64,000 nucleotides of DNA from Sulfitobacter maritimus (lineage in GTDB: Bacteria > Pseudomonadota > Alphaproteobacteria > Rhodobacterales > Rhodobacteraceae): positions 620,001-684,000 of the forward strand of contig NZ_JABVBB010000021.1 of NCBI RefSeq assembly GCF_013346665.1, written 5' to 3'. Both the position numbers and the translations under genes were made by a program. Each line of letters starts with the position of its first letter. Position 1 is the first letter of the stretch. Positions 51,216 through 60,816 of the stretch are shown piece after piece. The notes beneath the pieces were generated by a model. It worked only from the letters and a program-made list of their open reading frames with translations, was not told the origin of the DNA and searched no databases.

Positions 51216-52124
51216 ATGCCAGAACAAAAGCCTCAGAAGAAGCCAGCCTCATCCCTAGGCCGCCGCGCCCGGCACTATTTCGGAAATCTGTTGATTGTCG
51301 GCATCATTCGGCTCGCGCTCGCTTTGCCCTACCGTCTGCGGGTGCGTTTTGTCGGGGCGCTCGTCCAACATGTGCTGGGTCCACTGGCTGGTTATCGAGG
51401 TCGCGCTCTGGCGAACCTTAAGCATGTTTGGCCAGAGATGCCCCAGCCCCGCCGGGCTGAGATTGCAACGCGTTGTCTGAACAATCTGGGCCGGTCGTTC
51501 ATTGAGAACTACTCCTCCCAAGACTTCCCCGCCCGCATGGCCGAGGCGACGCCGCGGGGGCCGGGCATGGCGGCGCTGCAGGAGGCGCGTGAAGCGGGGC
51601 GTCCTGTCATTCTGGTCACGGGCCACTTTGGCAATTACGAAGCCGTGCGCGCGTCATTGGTGGCGCGGGGCTATGACATCGGCGGGCTCTACCGCGAGAT
51701 GAAAAACCCTTATTTCAACGCGCATTACGTCAAAACGCTGGAAGCTTTTGGTGGGCCGGTGTTCCCACAGGGGCGGCGCGGTACGGCGGGTTTTGTGCGG
51801 CACCTTAAACAAGGCGGGCGGCTGGTTTTGTTGTTCGATCAACACGTCATACGCGCCCCGATCCTAGACTTTATCGGCAAGCCTGCCCGCACCGCGATCT
51901 CCGCCGCGGAACTGGCACTGCGCTATGACGCATTGCTGATCCCTTTTTATGGCATCCGGCAGGAAGATGGCGTCAGTTTCGATGTGGTGATCGAAGCCCC
52001 GGTGCCGCATAGCGATCCGCTGACCATGACGCAGGCATTGAACGACAGTCTGACCGCGCGGGTCGAGGAAAACCCCGAACAGTGGTTCTGGGTCCACAGG
52101 CGCTGGCGCCCGCACGAGACCTAA
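51216..52124 (+). CDS. LpxL/HtrB-type lysophospholipid or lipid A acyltransferase
   Basis: 302-residue membrane-bound acyltransferase adding a secondary acyl chain to lipid A or a related lipid. The catalytic motif HFGNYE (VTGHFGNYEAVRAS) is the HX4D/E dyad of LpxL. A basic N-terminus (KPQKKPASSLGRRARHYFG) precedes a membrane-associated helix. The start at 51216 lacks a clear ribosome site, and the frame is open back to 51060, so the N-terminus is uncertain. The last codons (RRWRPHET) lie in the first copy of a tandem repeat. Confidence 0.85.
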   Translation: MPEQKPQKKPASSLGRRARHYFGNLLIVGIIRLALALPYRLRVRFVGALVQHVLGPLAGYRGRALANLKHVWPEMPQPRRAEIATRCLNNLGRSFIENYSSQDFPARMAEATPRGPGMAALQEAREAGRPVILVTGHFGNYEAVRASLVARGYDIGGLYREMKNPYFNAHYVKTLEAFGGPVFPQGRRGTAGFVRHLKQGGRLVLLFDQHVIRAPILDFIGKPARTAISAAELALRYDALLIPFYGIRQEDGVSFDVVIEAPVPHSDPLTMTQALNDSLTARVEENPEQWFWVHRRWRPHET

Positions 52125-52224
52125 GCCGCGTTACCCCAGCGGCGCTGGCGCCCGCACGAGACCTAAGCGCGTTACCTCAGCCGCGCTGGCGCCCGCGCGA
52201 GACCCAAGTCAGGTTACCTCAGCC
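52100..52224 (+). repeat. Three tandem copies of a ~42-bp unit at the lpxL-like gene end
   Basis: Units begin at 52100, 52142 and 52183, each starting GCGCTGGCGCCCGC, then (A/G)CGAGACC, TAAG or CAAG, and ending in GTTACC(C/T)CAGC. Copy 1 includes the last codons and the TAA of the acyltransferase gene; copies 2 and 3 lie after it, and copy 3 contains the stop of the convergent DUF1223 gene. Copies 1 and 2 are nearly identical; copy 3 has more changes. Looks like a local duplication of a gene end. Confidence 0.88.
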
Positions 52225-52927
52225 GTGCAGCGGCCATGATCGCCCCCGGACCACCCCCGGCTTCTTGCTCTTGGATCAAGACCACAACCGGCGCGTCGCC
52301 CGGCGCATCGGCGCGGAGTGAAAGCGGCGCGGTACCATCCCAATCCCCCAACACCGTCCAACCGTGAACGATATTCGCGTGTGTCATCGTATGGCCCGCA
52401 TTCTCGCCCCGCGTGACCTTGGTGTGTTTTTCAGGCGTGTAACGAAGCAAATGAACGACCATGGGGCCAGTGCCCTTGGCCAGCGCCTCCGCTTCGATCT
52501 GCACGGACGCGCCCTTTCGCGCGATCTCAAGCGCCACGGTGGGCGTCACCTGCGCATGTTCTTCGACCGCCTCCATCAGTTGCATCGGTTTGGCACCTAC
52601 GATGTCGGTCTGCCCCTGTACGATCAATTCCGGCGTGTACACGCTGCGCCGCCCGCCCACGGCGGCATAGGCACGTTGGCGCTCGGCATGGGCCGGATCG
52701 CCAAAAGGGTCCTCCCAGCCGATGTAGTCCCAGTAATCCACATGCAGCGCCAGTGCGATAATGTCATCACGTGGGGCGAGTTCTGCAAGCAGCGCATCAG
52801 CCTCGGGACAGGACGAACAGCCTTGCGAGGTAAACAGCTCAACCACCACTGGCCGGTCCAATTCCGCGTAAACAGGAGCCGCCAAAAGCGACAGACCGGT
52901 CAAAAGGGGGAGCAACAGTGTCTTCAT
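52214..52927 (-). CDS. DUF1223 secreted thioredoxin-like protein
   Basis: 237-residue periplasmic protein with a signal peptide (cleavage near VYA-EL). The thioredoxin-like opening VVELFTSQGCSSCPEADALL contains the redox pair CSSC, and HVDYWDYIGWEDPFG is the DUF1223 family signature. Substrate and partner are unknown. Its 3' end lies inside the tandem repeat; divergent from acnA. Confidence 0.88.
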   Translation of the reverse strand: MKTLLLPLLTGLSLLAAPVYAELDRPVVVELFTSQGCSSCPEADALLAELAPRDDIIALALHVDYWDYIGWEDPFGDPAHAERQRAYAAVGGRRSVYTPELIVQGQTDIVGAKPMQLMEAVEEHAQVTPTVALEIARKGASVQIEAEALAKGTGPMVVHLLRYTPEKHTKVTRGENAGHTMTHANIVHGWTVLGDWDGTAPLSLRADAPGDAPVVVLIQEQEAGGGPGAIMAAARLR

Positions 52928-53183
52928 GTAAATTTAACGCATCCGTTTTTCATCTTGGTCAAGGTTAGCCATAGGCGGGGCTGAATGCCAATCAACCTTT
53001 GTTGAAACACCGCGAGACGCCCTTTTCTCGGTTTGTGCAGCAAAGCCATCAAAACCGCTTCAAAAACGGTACACAATGGTATACATGCCAGCCAGAACCA
53101 ATCGGTAACAGTTGAACCGCTGCGCCTATAGTGGCATTGAGGCGTCAACTTCGCCACCCATCAACCCCCGGAGGGAGCCCGCC
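52928..53183. other. Divergent intergenic region between DUF1223 gene and acnA
   Basis: About 255 bases. Contains AT-rich segments (GGTACACAATGGTATACATG around 53070) with a loose dyad, and the acnA ribosome site GGAGGGAGCC. No coding sequence, and no confident sigma-factor or Fur/Irr site, is recognised. Confidence 0.4.
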
Positions 53184-55958
53184 ATGACGATCCAAGTCGG
53201 TCACGACAGTGCCAAGACCCGCAAGACGCTTTCCGTTGGCAGCCAGAATGTTGCCTATTACTCCATTCCCGCTGCCGAAGCGGCTGGTCTGGGTGATTTC
53301 TCCAAACTGCCCGCCGCGTTGAAGGTCGTGCTGGAGAACATGCTGCGTTTTGAGGACGGCAAGACCGTCACCACCGACGACATTAAGGCATTTGCCGAAT
53401 GGGCGACCAAGGGTGGCAAGTATCCGCGCGAGATCGCCTATCGCCCCGCCCGCGTGCTGATGCAAGACTTCACCGGCGTGCCCGCTGTGGTTGACCTCGC
53501 CGCGATGCGCGATGGTCTGGTGGCGCTTGGTGGCGATGCTGACAAGATCAACCCGTTGAACCCCGTCGATCTCGTGATTGACCACTCGGTGATGATCGAC
53601 GAATTCGGCAACCCGCGTGCCTTCCAGATGAACGTGGACCGCGAGTATGAGCGTAACATCGAACGCTATACCTTCCTTAAGTGGGGTCAAAAGGCGTTTA
53701 ACAACTTCCGCGTTGTCCCGCCCGGCACCGGCATCTGCCACCAAGTGAACCTTGAGTATCTGAGCCAGACCGTCTGGACCGACAAGGACCAGAACGGCGA
53801 GGAAGTCGCCTACCCCGATACGCTGGTCGGCACCGACAGCCACACCACCATGGTCAACGGCGCTGCCGTTCTTGGCTGGGGTGTTGGCGGGATTGAGGCC
53901 GAAGCCGCAATGCTGGGCCAGCCGATCTCCATGCTGATCCCCGAGGTAGTGGGCTTTGAGCTGACAGGCCGTATGGTCGAAGGCACCACCGGCACCGACC
54001 TCGTGCTGAAAGTCGTGGAAATGCTGCGCGAGAAGGGCGTTGTTGGCAAATTCGTGGAATTCTACGGCGACGGCCTAGACCACCTGCCCTTGGCGGACCG
54101 TGCTACCATCGCCAACATGGCGCCTGAATATGGCGCAACCTGTGGCTTCTTCCCGATCGACGACGAAACCCTGCGTTACCTAACCAACACTGGCCGCGAC
54201 AAGGACCGCGTCGCGCTGGTCAAAGCCTATGCGCAGGAAAACGGCATGTGGCGCGGGGCGGATTACGCGCCGGTTTACACCGACACGCTGAGCCTCGACA
54301 TGGGCAGCATCGTCCCTGCGATTTCCGGCCCGAAACGCCCGCAGGACTACATCGCGCTGGACAAGGCACACACCGCCTTTGCCGAATATGTCAAAGGCAT
54401 CCGCGAAGGCAAAGACACTTCGGCCAACTCCGAAATCCGTTGGGAAGGCGAAGGCGGTCAGCCCGAGCCGCAGCACATCCCCGGCGACGAAGGCCACCAC
54501 GCGCGCGGCTATGTGCAGACCGACGATGGTCACTACCAGTTGCACGACGGCTCCATCGTGATCGCCTCGATCACCTCCTGCACCAACACGTCGAACCCCT
54601 ATGTAATGATCGGCGCGGGCCTAGTGGCACGCAAGGCGCGTGAGCTGGGTCTGACCCGTAAGCCTTGGGTCAAAACCTCGCTGGCACCGGGTTCGCAGGT
54701 CGTGTCGCACTATCTTGAGGCCGCTGGCCTGCAAGAAGACCTCGACGCGATTGGCTTCAACCTCGTGGGCTACGGTTGCACCACCTGTATCGGCAACTCC
54801 GGCCCGCTGGAGCCTGCGATTTCCAAGGCGATCAACGACTATGACCTGATCGGCACGTCGGTCCTGTCGGGCAACCGTAACTTCGAAGGCCGCATCAGCC
54901 CTGACGTCCGTGCCAACTACCTCGCCTCCCCGCCTCTCGTGGTGGCCTATGCGCTGGTGGGTGACATGAACGTCGATCTGGCAAACAGCCCGCTGGGTCA
55001 GGACAAGAACGGCAATGACGTCTACCTGAAAGACATCTGGCCCTCCACGCAGGAGATCGCTGATCTGGTCGAACAGACCGTGACGCGTGAAGCCTTCCAA
55101 GAGAAATACGCCGACGTCTTCAAAGGCGACGAGAAGTGGCAGGCGGTGGAAACCACCGACAGCAAGACCTACGACTGGCCGCCGCAGTCGACCTACGTTC
55201 AGAACCCGCCCTACTTCCAAGGCATGTCGCCAGAGCCGGGCACGATCTCCAACATCGAAGGCGCGAAAGTGCTGGCGGTGCTGGGTGACATGATCACCAC
55301 CGACCACATCTCGCCAGCTGGCTCTTTTAAGGAAACCACGCCTGCGGGTCAGTACCTGATCGAACGTCAGGTGCCGGTGCGGGAGTTCAACTCCTACGGT
55401 TCGCGTCGTGGTAACCATGAAGTCATGATGCGCGGCACTTTCGCCAACATCCGCATCAAGAACGAGATGCTGGACGGCGTTGAGGGTGGCTACACCAAAG
55501 GCCCAGACGGTCAGCAGACCTCGATCTTTGATGCTGCCATGGCGCATCAGGAGAACGGCACCCCACTGGTCATCTTCGGGGGTGAGCAGTATGGCGCGGG
55601 CTCCTCGCGTGACTGGGCGGCCAAAGGTACAGCGCTCTTGGGCGTGAAGGCCGTGATCGCTGAGAGTTTTGAGCGCATCCACCGCTCCAACCTCGTTGGC
55701 ATGGGCGTCATCCCGTTTGAGTTCACCGGCGGCGACACCCGCAAATCGCTGGGTCTGACTGGGGATGAGACCGTCTCGATCAGTGGTCTCGACACGATCA
55801 AGCCGCTGCAGGAAGTGCCTTGCACGATCACAATGGCGGATGGCAGCAACAAGGAAATCACCCTGAAGTGCCGCATCGATACCGCGATTGAGATCGAATA
55901 CATCGAACACGGCGGCGTGCTGCACTACGTGCTGCGCAATCTGGCCAAATCGGCCTAA
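53184..55958 (+). CDS. acnA: Aconitate hydratase A
   Basis: TCA-cycle enzyme interconverting citrate and isocitrate through a 4Fe-4S cluster; in bacteria it can also act as an iron-responsive RNA-binding protein. The 924-residue protein has the cluster cysteines in ITSCTNTSNPYVMIGAG and GYGCTTCIGNSGPL, and the C-terminal swivel domain with GAGSSRDWAAKGT and ESFERIHRSNLVGMG. ATG at 53184 follows CGGAGGGAGCCCGCC. A strong terminator lies downstream. Confidence 0.97.
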   Translation: MTIQVGHDSAKTRKTLSVGSQNVAYYSIPAAEAAGLGDFSKLPAALKVVLENMLRFEDGKTVTTDDIKAFAEWATKGGKYPREIAYRPARVLMQDFTGVPAVVDLAAMRDGLVALGGDADKINPLNPVDLVIDHSVMIDEFGNPRAFQMNVDREYERNIERYTFLKWGQKAFNNFRVVPPGTGICHQVNLEYLSQTVWTDKDQNGEEVAYPDTLVGTDSHTTMVNGAAVLGWGVGGIEAEAAMLGQPISMLIPEVVGFELTGRMVEGTTGTDLVLKVVEMLREKGVVGKFVEFYGDGLDHLPLADRATIANMAPEYGATCGFFPIDDETLRYLTNTGRDKDRVALVKAYAQENGMWRGADYAPVYTDTLSLDMGSIVPAISGPKRPQDYIALDKAHTAFAEYVKGIREGKDTSANSEIRWEGEGGQPEPQHIPGDEGHHARGYVQTDDGHYQLHDGSIVIASITSCTNTSNPYVMIGAGLVARKARELGLTRKPWVKTSLAPGSQVVSHYLEAAGLQEDLDAIGFNLVGYGCTTCIGNSGPLEPAISKAINDYDLIGTSVLSGNRNFEGRISPDVRANYLASPPLVVAYALVGDMNVDLANSPLGQDKNGNDVYLKDIWPSTQEIADLVEQTVTREAFQEKYADVFKGDEKWQAVETTDSKTYDWPPQSTYVQNPPYFQGMSPEPGTISNIEGAKVLAVLGDMITTDHISPAGSFKETTPAGQYLIERQVPVREFNSYGSRRGNHEVMMRGTFANIRIKNEMLDGVEGGYTKGPDGQQTSIFDAAMAHQENGTPLVIFGGEQYGAGSSRDWAAKGTALLGVKAVIAESFERIHRSNLVGMGVIPFEFTGGDTRKSLGLTGDETVSISGLDTIKPLQEVPCTITMADGSNKEITLKCRIDTAIEIEYIEHGGVLHYVLRNLAKSA

Positions 55959-55988
55959 ACGGCAGGAAATTCCAGCATAACACAACCG

Positions 55989-56017
55989 AAGGGCGGCCTC
56001 ATCAGGGCCGCCCTTTT
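55989..56017 (+). terminator. Rho-independent terminator after acnA
   Basis: Ten-base stem AAGGGCGGCC (55989-55998) and GGCCGCCCTT (56006-56015) with a seven-base loop, followed by further T. It lies 30 bases after the acnA stop. Confidence 0.85.
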
Positions 56018-56125
56018 CGCATCTAATGGCCCCGTTCCAGCCCTGCGGGAACCCGCTCAGTCGTCGAAGTGTTGCACCTGCAAGAGCCGCTCTGACCGGC
56101 CAAACAGTGCCGAGGGCCGTAGCGC

Positions 56126-56941
56126 ATGATCTTTCAAATCCTATTCGGAATCATCGGTGCTACGATTCTAATCTTCGTATTGCTAGATTTCCTTTACACC
56201 GCCATTGGCGCTGCCCCCGTGGCCCCGCTGTCGCAGACGGTGGCGCGGGTCCTCTGGCGCCTGTTCACCCGTGTCATGCCCGAAGGCGACGCGAGACATC
56301 GGTTGGCCGGCCCAGTGGTGATGACCGGCATCGCCTTCACCTGGATCACCCTTGTCTCGCTCGGTTGGACCTTGGTCTTTCAGATGGCCGACCGAGCCGT
56401 CGTTATTAGCGAGACCGAAGCCCCGGCCGGTTTTGCGCGTGACTTTGCCTTTGTCGGTCACTTGCTGTCGACCTTGGGCGGCGGACCGTTGGAAACGGAA
56501 AGCCCGTTATGGCTGATCCTGTCGGTGCTGGCGGGGGTCAATGGCATGGTGATTCTGACCCTCTCGGTCAGCTTTGTGCTGTCCACCACCACCACCGTGG
56601 CACAGGGACGTGGCCTGCTGACCAAAGCGCCTATGTTCGATGCAGGCAGTGATGAGATGAACAATGTCATGCTGCCCGCCCTTGCCGATCTGGTCGCCAA
56701 TCTTAACGCCATGCAATTCGCGCTCTACTACAGCGCCGAAGACCCGGCACGCCGTTTGCCGGGTGGGCTTGTCGAACTGGCGCGCCGTGTCGCGCCCTAC
56801 CCCGAGCAAATCCGCCGCCTGCGCATCGCGCTGGCCCCGCTGCCGGGATTTGACGCGCCTGAAGGCCAAACACTTGACGCGCTGAGCGATGCAGCCTTTA
56901 TCGCAAGGCTCGACGCTTGGGCGCAGCGCTATACGGTCTGA
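56126..56941 (+). CDS. Two-TM/pore-loop ion channel-like membrane protein
   Basis: 271-residue protein with three or so hydrophobic segments. A pore-loop-like stretch [20 protein letters not shown] lies between the second and third helices, where K+ channels have TxGYGD; here the filter reads LGGGPLE and is non-canonical. The third helix ([16 protein letters not shown]-like) is followed by a soluble C-terminal domain of about 120 residues with helices ([20 protein letters not shown]). Resembles the 'two pore domain potassium channel' group annotated in Rhodobacterales; conductance is unproven. GAGGG lies upstream of ATG. Confidence 0.65.
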   Translation: MIFQILFGIIGATILIFVLLDFLYTAIGAAPVAPLSQTVARVLWRLFTRVMPEGDARHRLAGPVVMTGIAFTWITLVSLGWTLVFQMADRAVVISETEAPAGFARDFAFVGHLLSTLGGGPLETESPLWLILSVLAGVNGMVILTLSVSFVLSTTTTVAQGRGLLTKAPMFDAGSDEMNNVMLPALADLVANLNAMQFALYYSAEDPARRLPGGLVELARRVAPYPEQIRRLRIALAPLPGFDAPEGQTLDALSDAAFIARLDAWAQRYTV

Positions 56942-57015
56942 CGAATTTGACGTTGCCCGGAACCACCAACCCATCCGGGGGATTGGACCAGAGACCCACA
57001 ACGAAAGGACGCATT

Positions 57016-57606
57016 ATGCCGACCAAGATTTTGGTACTTTTCTACTCGACCTATGGCACGAACCACGGCATCGCCCTGCACGCCGCAGAAGAAGCCGAGA
57101 AGGCAGGAGCAGAGGTCCGTCTGCGCCGCTGTGCGGAGACCGCGCCCCGTGAAGTCGTCGATGGTCAGGATGCTTGGCGCGAGCAGTTGGAAAAGATGAA
57201 GGACATCCCCGAAGCCACTCCGGACGACATGGAATGGGCCGATGGCTATTTCATCTCCGTCCCGACCCGTTTTGGCGTTCCTGCCAGCCAATTCCGCGCC
57301 TTTGTCGACACCTTGGGCGGTAAGTGGCAATCGGGTGCGCTGGCGAACAAGGCGATCACTGCAACCACCTCGGCACAGAACCCCCACGGCGGGCAGGAAA
57401 CGACGATCCAGTCGATCTATGTCACCGCCATGCACTGGGGCGCGATCATTGTGGCACCCGGCTATGCCGATGGCGTCAAGTTTGAGGATGGCGGCAACCC
57501 ATACGGCTATTCCTGCCAGCCCGGCCCGCTGGACGAGACCGGCAAGAAATCCGTGGCCTATCAGACCAAACGACTGGTCGAATTTGCGCAGAAGATCAGC
57601 GGTTAA
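57016..57606 (+). CDS. wrbA: WrbA-type NAD(P)H:quinone oxidoreductase
   Basis: 196-residue flavodoxin-fold enzyme reducing quinones by two electrons. FMN phosphate loop [11 protein letters not shown] replaces the usual YSxxGHT, then [35 protein letters not shown] and the C-terminal NPYGYSC follow the WrbA pattern. ATG at 57016 has GAAAGGACGC upstream; the longer frame to 56917 overlaps the previous gene and is not used. Convergent with ccmG, 3' ends overlapping by 11 bases. Confidence 0.9.
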   Translation: MPTKILVLFYSTYGTNHGIALHAAEEAEKAGAEVRLRRCAETAPREVVDGQDAWREQLEKMKDIPEATPDDMEWADGYFISVPTRFGVPASQFRAFVDTLGGKWQSGALANKAITATTSAQNPHGGQETTIQSIYVTAMHWGAIIVAPGYADGVKFEDGGNPYGYSCQPGPLDETGKKSVAYQTKRLVEFAQKISG

Positions 57607-58135
57607 GCGCGTCTTCTAAAGCAGGTAAAAACCGCTGTTCATAGTCGCTGCCCACCAGTGGTCCGGCAAATCGGAACAGCACCGTACCGTCCCCGTCAAC
57701 GATGAAAGTCTCTGGCGGGGCGGTCACCCCCCAATCAATCGCGACACGGCCCTGCGGGTCGAAACCGACGCCCGCAAAGGGGCTCTTTTCGTCTTCGAGA
57801 TAGCGTGTCGCGTTGCCTTCGGTATCTTTGAAGTTTACACCGATCATATTTAGCCCGTCGGCCTGCATCTCCAGCAACTTAGGATGCTCGGCACGGCAAG
57901 GGGGGCACCAGCTGGCCCAGAAGTTCACCACTGAAATCTCACCACTGCGCAGCATGTCGTCGGTGGCCGCTGGATAGTCTGGCAAGGCGTCCTGCGGCAT
58001 GGACGGTGCTTGTTTGCCCACCAGCATCGACGGCAGCCCTTCAGGGTCTTCACGGTACATGCCGACGGCGGCGAGGATCACAAAAGCCGCAAAGATCGCC
58101 GGCGGTGCGATCATCATTGGAGAAAACCTAGCCAC
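57596..58135 (-). CDS. ccmG: Thiol:disulfide interchange protein CcmG/DsbE
   Basis: 179-residue membrane-anchored thioredoxin that reduces apocytochrome c before heme attachment. Redox motif CPPC in [18 protein letters not shown] and the CcmG insert [15 protein letters not shown] and [11 protein letters not shown] are present, with an N-terminal anchor ([17 protein letters not shown]). GTG at 58135 is chosen (VARFSPMM, overlapping the ccmD stop by eight bases); ATG at 58117 is the alternative. Confidence 0.9.
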   Translation of the reverse strand: MARFSPMMIAPPAIFAAFVILAAVGMYREDPEGLPSMLVGKQAPSMPQDALPDYPAATDDMLRSGEISVVNFWASWCPPCRAEHPKLLEMQADGLNMIGVNFKDTEGNATRYLEDEKSPFAGVGFDPQGRVAIDWGVTAPPETFIVDGDGTVLFRFAGPLVGSDYEQRFLPALEDALNR

Positions 58136-58286
58136 GACGTCCAGCCTCCGCTTCTGTCTCTTCCAGCGCCCGGCGGGCCGCACGGCCACGCCATAGGGTT
58201 ACAATCACCAACCCGGCCAAAAGCAGCAAAGACACCGCATAGGCCGACAGCACCTCGCCCGCGTATTTCCCAAGCTCTGGCATCAT
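58128..58286 (-). CDS. ccmD: Heme exporter protein CcmD
   Basis: 52-residue single-pass membrane protein of the CcmABCD heme-handling complex. It begins MMPELGKYAGEVLSAYAVSL, then a hydrophobic helix (LLLLAGLVIVTLW) and a basic tail (RGRAARRALEE). ATG at 58286 overlaps the ccmC stop as ATGA, with AGGAG upstream. Position between ccmC and ccmG makes the call firm despite its short length. Confidence 0.88.
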   Translation of the reverse strand: MMPELGKYAGEVLSAYAVSLLLLAGLVIVTLWRGRAARRALEETEAEAGRRG

Positions 58287-59017
58287 GCTCTCCTGTTCAT
58301 CCGCGCCTGCAATGCTGACGTGCGACGCAGGCGAATTTCGGTTCCGGTCCGGTAAACGACCAAGGCCAAGAACAGCAGACCAAAGCCCAGCATCGCCATG
58401 ACCAGCGGATAGAAAAACACATCGGCCACGCTGCGGTTGCCCGTGGCGACCGGGATGCTCGTGCCTTGATGCAGCCCCTGGTTCCAGAATTGCACCGCAT
58501 AGCGCGAGAGCACCGCAAAAACCGAGCCTACGAGGCACAGCACCGAGGTCAGGTCCGCCGCCGTGTCCGGGTCTTCGACCGCCTGCCACAGCGCGATATA
58601 GCCAAGGTAAAAGAGGAACAGGATCAAGAACGAGGTCAAGCGCGGGTCCCAAGCCCACCATGTCCCCCACATCGGCTGGCCCCAGATCGCACCAGTCACC
58701 AGCGCGATCAATGTCATCACCAGCCCGACAGGTGCCGCAGCCTTGGCCGCCAGCGCGCTGACATGATGCCGCCGGATCAGCCAGATCAATGAGGCCACAA
58801 GCATCATGAACCATGCGTTAATCGCCATCAGCGCGGAAGGCACATGGAGGTAGATAATCTTGACCGTGCTGCCTTGGCGTGCGTCATCGGGCGTGCCGAA
58901 AAAACCCCAAAGCAAGCCCACAGAGGTAAAGACCGCCGCCAGCGTCCACAACACAGGCTGCACCCGCGCCGACAGCGCAAGGAACTTGACCGGATTTGCA
59001 TATTGCCAAAGGGACAT
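58283..59017 (-). CDS. ccmC: Heme exporter membrane protein CcmC
   Basis: 244-residue six-helix inner-membrane protein that delivers heme to CcmE. The tryptophan-rich periplasmic motif MWGTWWAWDPRLTS is diagnostic, with heme-ligand histidines expected in HVPSALMAINAW and NQGLHQGTS. The stop overlaps the ccmD ATG. It lies 52 bases downstream of ccmB. Confidence 0.95.
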   Translation of the reverse strand: MSLWQYANPVKFLALSARVQPVLWTLAAVFTSVGLLWGFFGTPDDARQGSTVKIIYLHVPSALMAINAWFMMLVASLIWLIRRHHVSALAAKAAAPVGLVMTLIALVTGAIWGQPMWGTWWAWDPRLTSFLILFLFYLGYIALWQAVEDPDTAADLTSVLCLVGSVFAVLSRYAVQFWNQGLHQGTSIPVATGNRSVADVFFYPLVMAMLGFGLLFLALVVYRTGTEIRLRRTSALQARMNRRA

Positions 59018-59069
59018 GGGCTTTACCTATCGCGCTGTTTAATAGTGCTCAATGCACAAATTCGTTGGG

Positions 59070-59726
59070 TCATCGCAAGCCTATGCGCAGCACCGTTGCC
59101 GCGGCAAATGGCATCAAAGCCACCACCGCCAGCGTCAGCCCCGCGAGCATCAAAAGCGGCGTCGACGGGTCCAGCCCCGCGCTGCCCCGCCGCGCTACCT
59201 CGGCCCCGAAAATCAGCGTCGGGATATAAAGCGGCAGCACCAAAAGCGATAGGAGCAATCCCCCGCGTTTGATCCCCACCGTCAGTGCCGCCCCGAACAT
59301 GCCAATCACTGAAAGCGCTGGCGTGCCAAGCGCCAGTGAGGTCAAGAGCCACAGATGACCGGGAGCCGCGAGTTGCAGCATCACGCCCAGGAAAGGCGCC
59401 GCCAGAACCAAGGGCAGCCCAGTTGTGAGCCAATGCGCCAAAGCCTTCACCGCCAAAGCCCCTTCGAGCGGCAGCGGCGCGGTCAGCAGCAGTTCGAGCG
59501 AGCCGTCCTCAAGATCCAGCGCCAGCAAACGGTCGAGCGACAACAGACAGGCCAGAAGCGCGCCGAGCCACAGCACACCGGGCGCAATCGCCTGTAAAAG
59601 CGCGGCCTCTGGCCCAACGCTGAAAGGCACCAGCATCGTCACAATCAGGAAAAAGGCGAGCCCGAGGCCAAAACCCCCACCTGCCCGCAGTGCGAGGCGC
59701 AGATCACGCAGCAACAGCGCTGTCAT
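59070..59726 (-). CDS. ccmB: Heme exporter protein CcmB
   Basis: 218-residue membrane component of the CcmAB ATPase complex, which frees holo-CcmE from CcmC. Six helices; the family phrases [20 protein letters not shown] and [18 protein letters not shown] are visible. ATG at 59726 overlaps the ccmA stop as ATGA. Confidence 0.93.
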   Translation of the reverse strand: MTALLLRDLRLALRAGGGFGLGLAFFLIVTMLVPFSVGPEAALLQAIAPGVLWLGALLACLLSLDRLLALDLEDGSLELLLTAPLPLEGALAVKALAHWLTTGLPLVLAAPFLGVMLQLAAPGHLWLLTSLALGTPALSVIGMFGAALTVGIKRGGLLLSLLVLPLYIPTLIFGAEVARRGSAGLDPSTPLLMLAGLTLAVVALMPFAAATVLRIGLR

Positions 59727-60346
59727 AGAAAGACCGCGTCACTGGCACCGAAATCGGCGTCTTCGGCGGCACGGTAGGCGCGGATGTCGAGGGTGCGTGC
59801 CTCCAGCCCCAGATCGATATGCGTGGCCATCACAGCCGCCCCGCCCGCTCCCAGATGACCGCGCAGCACCGCGCCAAAAAGCGCGACAGCCTCCGCGTCC
59901 AGCGAGACTGTCGGCTCGTCCAACACCCAAATCGGCCGCCCCGTCACCAAGAGCCGTGCCAGCCCCAAACGGCGTTTCTGCCCGGCGGACAGCGTCCCGG
60001 CCAGCCGATCCGCCAAGTCGCGCAGGGCATACCCCTCAAGCGCGGGAGAAATATCAGACTGGCCAAAGACTTGCGCCCAGAATCTCAGGTTCTCGCGCAC
60101 GGTCAGCATGGCTTTCAGCCCATCCGCGTGGGCGGCATAGGCGATGCGATCCTCGGCCCCGTCGATGCGGCCTGCGAGCGCGGGCTGCAGCCCAGCGATA
60201 CAGCGCAACAATGTCGTTTTTCCGGCCCCGTTTGGGCCACGCAAGACCAGCGCTTCGCCCGGCGCCAAGGTGAATGACACATCGGACAGCACCGGCACCC
60301 CGCCACGCGCAACGCTCAGATTGCTCACCTCAAGGGCTGCGGCCAT
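59723..60346 (-). CDS. ccmA: Heme exporter ATP-binding protein CcmA
   Basis: 207-residue ABC ATPase of cytochrome c maturation. Walker [10 protein letters not shown] ([15 protein letters not shown]), signature [15 protein letters not shown] and Walker [13 protein letters not shown] are present. Length fits CcmA. GAGG precedes the ATG. First gene of ccmA-B-C-D-G here; ccmE, ccmF and ccmH are not in the window. Confidence 0.94.
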   Translation of the reverse strand: MAAALEVSNLSVARGGVPVLSDVSFTLAPGEALVLRGPNGAGKTTLLRCIAGLQPALAGRIDGAEDRIAYAAHADGLKAMLTVRENLRFWAQVFGQSDISPALEGYALRDLADRLAGTLSAGQKRRLGLARLLVTGRPIWVLDEPTVSLDAEAVALFGAVLRGHLGAGGAAVMATHIDLGLEARTLDIRAYRAAEDADFGASDAVFL

Positions 60347-60353
60347 TGCGGCC

Positions 60354-60707
60354 TCAGACCGGCAACAGGGCCAGCGCGATCCGCCGCCCCTCGCTCAGCA
60401 GGATGTTATATGTGCGACAGGCGGCGGGGGAGGACATGACCTCAACCCCCAGACCAGCCTCCTCTATGGTCTCGCGCAGATCGTCGGGGATATGCGCGAC
60501 CTCTGCCCCGGTGCCGAGAAAGACCACATCGACCTTCCCCGCCAGCGCCAGAACCGGCGCGGCATCGGCAAGCCCGCCCCAGCCGGTGATCCCGTCCGGG
60601 CCGATGACCTGCGGCCCATGAACGACCTCGCCGTCGATGCGAAAGAAACCGGGGCCGTAGCCGTCAATCGGTTTGGCGTCGGTGTAGGTGATTTCGTTCA
60701 AACGCAT
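60354..60707 (-). CDS. Mth938-like domain-containing protein (DUF498)
   Basis: 117-residue protein of the Mth938/NDUFAF3-like fold. Family stretches are [36 protein letters not shown] and [19 protein letters not shown]. Homologues in mitochondria help assemble complex I; in bacteria the gene is often beside secDF. Ribosome site GGAAAGGAC before the ATG. It is transcribed after secF, before ccmA. Confidence 0.88.
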   Translation of the reverse strand: MRLNEITYTDAKPIDGYGPGFFRIDGEVVHGPQVIGPDGITGWGGLADAAPVLALAGKVDVVFLGTGAEVAHIPDDLRETIEEAGLGVEVMSSPAACRTYNILLSEGRRIALALLPV

Positions 60708-60780
60708 GTGATGTCCTTTCCGCTACAAAGCGACGCGACCAGCTTAGCGCAGTGTGGGGCGGGCAAACAGGGGGGCGGCT

Positions 60781-60806
60781 TTGGCCCCAGCCGAAACCGG
60801 GGCCAA
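60781..60806 (-). terminator. Hairpin between secF and the Mth938-like gene
   Basis: TTGGCCCC (60781-60788) pairs perfectly with GGGGCCAA (60799-60806) around a ten-base loop, 10 bases after the secF stop (minus strand). No T-run follows on the minus strand, so it may be a weak terminator or a processing/stability stem within the transcript. Confidence 0.5.
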
Positions 60807-60816
60807 GGCATAACCA

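Noticed and set aside
52100-52224. CRISPR-like array
   Set aside because: The copies are directly adjacent with no unique spacers and include a gene end; this is a simple tandem repeat.
54621-55985. 454-codon minus-strand frame opposite acnA
   Set aside because: Shadow of acnA codon bias; no domain, no ribosome site, and it would cover the terminator after acnA.
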